This document shows, one piece after another, positions 6,813 through 9,689 of a stretch of 9,689 bases of DNA; the first letter of the stretch is position 1; every line of letters begins with the position of its first letter. The stretch spans positions 1 to 9,689 of the forward strand of contig JADFVX010000084.1 of the NCBI GenBank assembly GCA_015222755.1. Reading direction: 5' to 3'. The notes below the pieces were generated by a model. That model ran no database searches. It was not told where the DNA came from and saw nothing but the letters and a program-made list of their open reading frames with translations. The DNA comes from Pseudomonadota bacterium. GTDB taxonomy: Bacteria; Desulfobacterota; JADFVX01. The position numbers and the translations under genes were made by a program.

Positions 6813-8678
6813 TCAGGTGGCCGGCTCCGCCGCCGGTGTACTTGCAGATGCCTTTCTTCTGGAGAGACCCTTCTTTTTTGGCGTCTCTCCCTTTGCACCT
6901 TTTATGGCCTCATCGACTTCCTTGCCATCGAGAGTTTCTTTTAGAAGAAGCTCCTTCGTCAGCAATTTCAGGTATTTCAGGTTCTTTTTCAGAAGCCTTG
7001 TGGCCCTGTCATAGCTTTCAGTGACAATACGGCGTATCTCCGCATCGATATCCATAGCTGTGGACTCGCTGTAATCTTTATGCTGGGCAAACTCCCTGCC
7101 AAGAAATATCTGTTCTTGTTTTTGACCAAAAGAAAGAGGCCCGAGCTTCTCGCTCATTCCCCATTCACATACCATCTTCCTAGCCATGTCTGTGGCCCGC
7201 TCTATATCGTTCCCGGCGCCGGTGGAAATCTCATCCAGCACGATCTCCTCTGCAACCCTGCCACCCATCAATATGGCTATCCGGTTAAGAAGATTCTCCT
7301 TGTTGTATGTGTGTTTTTCATCGATAGGTAACTGCTGTGTAATCCCAAGAGCCATGCCCCTCGGGATGATGGAGACCTTATGGATCGGATCAGACCCTGG
7401 AATAAGTTTCGCCACCAGTGTATGTCCAGCCTCATGATAGGCCGTGCTTTCCTTCTCCTCTTCAGTAATTATCATGCTCTTGCGCTCCACGCCCATGAGT
7501 ACCTTGTCCTTGGCTTCATCGAGTTCGACCATGCTTACCTTTTCACGGTCGCGTCTTGCCGCAAGCAAAGCACCCTCATTGACAAGATTGGCAAGATCCG
7601 CCCCTGTAAACCCGGGCGTACCACGTGCAATAACAGCCAGATCTATGCCGTCTTCCAGCGGTATATTGGCGGTGTGCACCTCCAGTATCTTTTGCCTTCC
7701 CTTCACATCAGGCTTCGGAACGACAACCTGACGGTCAAAACGGCCCGGCCTCAAAAGGGCAGGATCAAGAACATCCGGCCTGTTTGTCGCAGCTATGAGT
7801 ATTACTCCCTCGTTAGACTCAAATCCATCCATCTCAACAAGCAGCTGATTCAGGGTCTGCTCTCTCTCATCATGTCCGCCTCCCAGGCCAGCACCGCGAT
7901 GACGACCTACGGCATCTATCTCATCGATAAATATGATACATGGTGCGTTCTTCTTGCCCTGCGTAAATAGATCACGAACACGTGATGCACCGACACCTAC
8001 AAACATCTCCACAAAATCAGAGCCGCTTATGGTGAAGAAGGGAACAGCGGCCTCACCCGCTATGGCCTTGGCAAGAAGCGTCTTACCCGTACCGGGAGGG
8101 CCTACAAGAAGAACACCCTTGGGGATCTTACCGCCAAGTTTTGTAAACTTCTTGGGGTTTTTCAAGAATTCGACTACCTCCTCCAGTTCTACCTTGGCCT
8201 CTTCCACACCGGCAACATCCTTGAATGTGACCTTCTGCTGGTCTTCTGTCAAAAGCTTTGCCTTGCTCTTACCGAAGGACATCGCCTTTCCGCCGCCCCC
8301 TTGCATCTGGCGCATAAAAAAGACCCAGACCCCTATCAAAAGAAGCATTGGAAACCAGGAGACTAGTATGGCAACAAACCACGGCGTTTCCTCTGGCGGC
8401 TTTGCCTTGATACGTACACCCTTGTCGCGCAATATCCTCACAAGGTCTGGATCATCAGGCGTATAGGTGCTGAAATCCCTGCCGTCAATGAAGCTACCCG
8501 ATATATTCCGACCCTGGATAGTCACTTCACTGATATCACCCTTTTCAACATAGCTCATAAAATCGCTGAAAACGACCTCCTCCGCTCTTTGCGGGGCCTG
8601 ATCGAATAGATTGAAGAGCAGGATCATCATCAACCCGATAACAAGCCAGAGGGTCAAATTTTTTGAAAAATTGTTCAC
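6813..8678 (-). CDS. ftsH: ATP-dependent zinc metalloprotease FtsH
   Basis: FtsH is a hexameric inner-membrane AAA+ protease that extracts and degrades misfolded membrane proteins and short-lived regulators. The 621-residue protein has the full family architecture. The first transmembrane helix is at about 9-25, then a periplasmic FtsH-extracellular domain (about 32-98) and a second helix at about 101-121. The AAA+ module carries Walker A GPPGTGKT at 193-200, the pore loop FVGVG at 226-230, Walker B IIFIDEID at 248-255 and an RPGRFDR arginine-finger region at 310-316. The M41 peptidase domain has the zinc site HEAGH at 415-419 and the third-ligand region AGNDIERAT with Asp491. A charged, low-complexity tail (about 595-621) is typical of variable FtsH C-termini. 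It starts at GTG with a strong Shine-Dalgarno and ends in TGA. folP follows after 15 bases; the ftsH-folP adjacency is also seen in Escherichia coli. Confidence 0.98.
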   Translation of the reverse strand: MNNFSKNLTLWLVIGLMMILLFNLFDQAPQRAEEVVFSDFMSYVEKGDISEVTIQGRNISGSFIDGRDFSTYTPDDPDLVRILRDKGVRIKAKPPEETPWFVAILVSWFPMLLLIGVWVFFMRQMQGGGGKAMSFGKSKAKLLTEDQQKVTFKDVAGVEEAKVELEEVVEFLKNPKKFTKLGGKIPKGVLLVGPPGTGKTLLAKAIAGEAAVPFFTISGSDFVEMFVGVGASRVRDLFTQGKKNAPCIIFIDEIDAVGRHRGAGLGGGHDEREQTLNQLLVEMDGFESNEGVILIAATNRPDVLDPALLRPGRFDRQVVVPKPDVKGRQKILEVHTANIPLEDGIDLAVIARGTPGFTGADLANLVNEGALLAARRDREKVSMVELDEAKDKVLMGVERKSMIITEEEKESTAYHEAGHTLVAKLIPGSDPIHKVSIIPRGMALGITQQLPIDEKHTYNKENLLNRIAILMGGRVAEEIVLDEISTGAGNDIERATDMARKMVCEWGMSEKLGPLSFGQKQEQIFLGREFAQHKDYSESTAMDIDAEIRRIVTESYDRATRLLKKNLKYLKLLTKELLLKETLDGKEVDEAIKGAKGETPKKKGLSRRKASASTPAAEPAT

Positions 8679-8753
8679 ACTTTCCTCCCGATAATACTTA
8701 GACTTAAAACCATTTAAAAAATTAACACAAGAACCTTGTTTTTACAAGCCAAA
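8679..8753 (-). promoter_or_regulatory. tilS-ftsH spacer, possible ftsH leader with alternative hairpins
   Basis: This 75-base A/T-rich spacer is the longest non-coding gap in the window, and so the likeliest site for an internal promoter or leader for ftsH. On the minus strand it holds three adjacent complementary pieces: CTTGT (8748-8744), ACAAG (8739-8735) and CTTGT (8731-8727). The middle piece can pair with either neighbour, giving two mutually exclusive 5-bp hairpins. A run of six T follows a few bases later. The stems are short and A/T-rich, so neither is a convincing terminator. No good -35/-10 pair is visible. Regulatory function is inference only. Confidence 0.22.
8684..8689 (-). 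promoter_or_regulatory. Shine-Dalgarno site of ftsH
   Basis: GGGAGG on the minus strand lies 5 bases before the GTG at 8678-8676. It fixes the GTG as the ftsH start. No in-frame ATG exists between the upstream in-frame stop and the first transmembrane helix. Confidence 0.8.
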
Positions 8754-9689
8754 TCAAACCTTTGTGACCTTTATAACCCGGGAGCTTTCACTGTCTGCAT
8801 GGGCCGCTCCGCACTTCCTGTAGCCGGAAACCCACAAAATATCGTCCCCCGATATTACAAGAGGCACTTTCCCCCTCTTATGGCGGGGTACTTTTTCATC
8901 TATAAAAAAATCTTTCAGCTTTTTGGTTCCCTTCATTCCAAGAGGTCTTATCCTATCACCGGCCCTGAAAGTTCTTAGCTCCAGTGGAGCAGTAATTCTA
9001 TCCAGATCTATAAATATGCAGCTATTGTTATCAGGGCCTTCTGCATCTTCAGCGTCTGAGGGCTCAACGATAAAGGCCACTCCCGCTTCTTCAACTTCTG
9101 TCCTGCCTGACATACCTAAAGTCACCAAAAGGGGTGGAGCATCCTCTTCGGGCTTGCAGCTAAACATCAAATCTCCATAAACTATTGAGGCGATGATTTT
9201 TTTAGGCAATGAGACAGAAGAACCTGTTTTGCCCGCTTCGGCAAGGTCTATGACTCCCAGCAGATGAGAAGAAAAAAAACCAGCCCTGCTGCCGACAAGC
9301 TCCTCCAGTGCCTTTAGAACCAGCTTGGCCCTGAGAGGTGATGGCAAGTTCTTAAATTCCTCCCTGTCAAAAAAAATAGCGCCACCCCGGCAGGGCTCAT
9401 AACGCCTTAGTTTCACGTACAAACGGGAGGCCTCCTCCTCTATATAATTATCGGTTTCTCTGGATATAGCTGACAGCCGCAGCATCTCATGACAAAACCG
9501 GGGATTATAGCTTTCAATAAGAGGGACCAGCTCTTTTCTTATTGAATTCCTGAGGTATTTTTTACTCTTATTGGAACTGTCCTCCACATATGATATACCT
9601 TTACTGGCAGCAAATGCCGCAATCTCAGAGCGCCTTGTTTCAATGAGAGGGCGAACGATATTACTCCTTACGGGAGGGATCCCTGCCAG
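8754..9689 (-). CDS. tilS: tRNA(Ile)-lysidine synthase TilS, 5'-truncated by window edge
   Basis: TilS attaches lysine to C34 of the CAU-anticodon tRNA-Ile using ATP, so the tRNA reads AUA as isoleucine; it acts in the cytoplasm. The visible frame is open to the window edge and gives 311 residues ending in TGA. It begins with a GIPPVRS stretch, then the family motif EDSSN at residues 36-40 followed by YLRNSIRKEL, which matches the region just after the PP-loop ATPase domain. Residues about 236-311 form the C-terminal TilS domain, with FRAGDRIRPLG at 241-251 and a KLKDFFIDEKVPRHKR-type segment after it. The N-terminal ATP-binding part (SGGxDS loop) lies beyond base 9689 and is not seen. No true start is visible; the GTG at 9587 is internal. 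A 75-base spacer separates it from ftsH downstream. The assignment is secure despite the truncation. Confidence 0.93.
   Translation of the reverse strand: MAGIPPVRSNIVRPLIETRRSEIAAFAASKGISYVEDSSNKSKKYLRNSIRKELVPLIESYNPRFCHEMLRLSAISRETDNYIEEEASRLYVKLRRYEPCRGGAIFFDREEFKNLPSPLRAKLVLKALEELVGSRAGFFSSHLLGVIDLAEAGKTGSSVSLPKKIIASIVYGDLMFSCKPEEDAPPLLVTLGMSGRTEVEEAGVAFIVEPSDAEDAEGPDNNSCIFIDLDRITAPLELRTFRAGDRIRPLGMKGTKKLKDFFIDEKVPRHKRGKVPLVISGDDILWVSGYRKCGAAHADSESSRVIKVTKV

Larger units (their letters stand above)
1..9689 (-). other. Probable single polycistronic unit tilS-ftsH-folP-cdaA-cdaR-glmM-pdxJ-acpS-nnr
   Basis: All nine genes share one strand. Junctions in transcription order are: 75-base gap, 15-base gap, 19-base gap, 14-base overlap, 21-base gap, 49-base gap, 20-base overlap, 4-base overlap. 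No convincing terminator hairpin or consensus promoter is visible at any junction. From folP onward the spacing strongly suggests one transcript with translational coupling; the 75-base spacer before ftsH and the 49-base spacer before pdxJ are the most plausible places for internal promoters. Co-transcription is inferred from spacing only. Confidence 0.65.

Noticed and set aside
7380..7970. Long plus-strand open frame opposite ftsH (196 codons), with a similar one at 7933-8466
   Set aside because: Both lie wholly or almost wholly opposite conserved ftsH coding sequence, have no recognisable domain, and are explained as antisense shadows.
8691..8696. TATTAT on the minus strand just upstream of ftsH, resembling a -10 box
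   Set aside because: Transcription would start about 7 bases later, inside the ftsH Shine-Dalgarno, removing the ribosome site; no matching -35 box is present.
8727..8748. Intrinsic terminator after tilS
   Set aside because: Stem is only 5 bp and A/T-rich, and the T run is separated from it by several bases; not a convincing terminator.

Overview
The window is one gapless stretch of bacterial core-metabolism chromosome. Nine genes, all on the minus strand, sit head to tail with almost no spacing. In transcription order (high to low coordinates) they are tilS (5' part cut by the window edge), ftsH, folP, cdaA, cdaR (ybbR), glmM, pdxJ, acpS and nnr (3' part cut by the window edge). The largest gap is 75 bases (tilS-ftsH). 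Three junctions overlap: cdaA/cdaR by 14, pdxJ/acpS by 20 and acpS/nnr by 4 bases. I found no RNA genes, mobile elements, CRISPR arrays or convincing intrinsic terminators.

The order ftsH-folP-cdaA-cdaR-glmM-pdxJ-acpS-nnr, a dihydropteroate synthase with a long N-terminal extension, DXP-type vitamin B6 synthesis (pdxJ) and a c-di-AMP synthase module together fit the Deltaproteobacteria in the old broad sense (Desulfobacterota and relatives such as Geobacter-like lineages, possibly Nitrospirota). Base composition looks moderate, near half G+C by eye. Nothing looks recently transferred. Lineage is inferred from gene order and family memory, not from a database search.

Layout by region. 8754-9689: tilS, the tRNA-Ile lysidine synthase, without its ATP-binding N-terminus. 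6813-8678: ftsH, the membrane AAA+ zinc protease. 5595-6797: folP for folate. 3853-5575: the c-di-AMP module cdaA-cdaR, followed at 2470-3831 by glmM, which supplies glucosamine-1-phosphate for the cell envelope and is a known physical partner of CdaA in Firmicutes. 1686-2420: pdxJ for pyridoxal phosphate. 1298-1705: acpS for activating acyl carrier protein. 1-1301: nnr for repair of damaged NAD(P)H. The likely logic is a growth-linked transcript combining envelope precursor supply and its second-messenger control with cofactor synthesis and repair and protein quality control.

The most unusual signal is translational. All eight gene starts visible in the window are non-ATG: five TTG (folP, cdaA, cdaR, glmM, pdxJ) and three GTG (ftsH, acpS, nnr). 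Most have strong, well-spaced Shine-Dalgarno sequences, and six of the eight have no in-frame ATG that could serve instead. Stops are nearly all TGA (seven of eight, with one TAG and no TAA). In addition, cdaR and glmM are in the same reading frame, separated by a single TGA that directly follows an eight-A run. I see no wholly new genetic system here; the gene content is conserved housekeeping.
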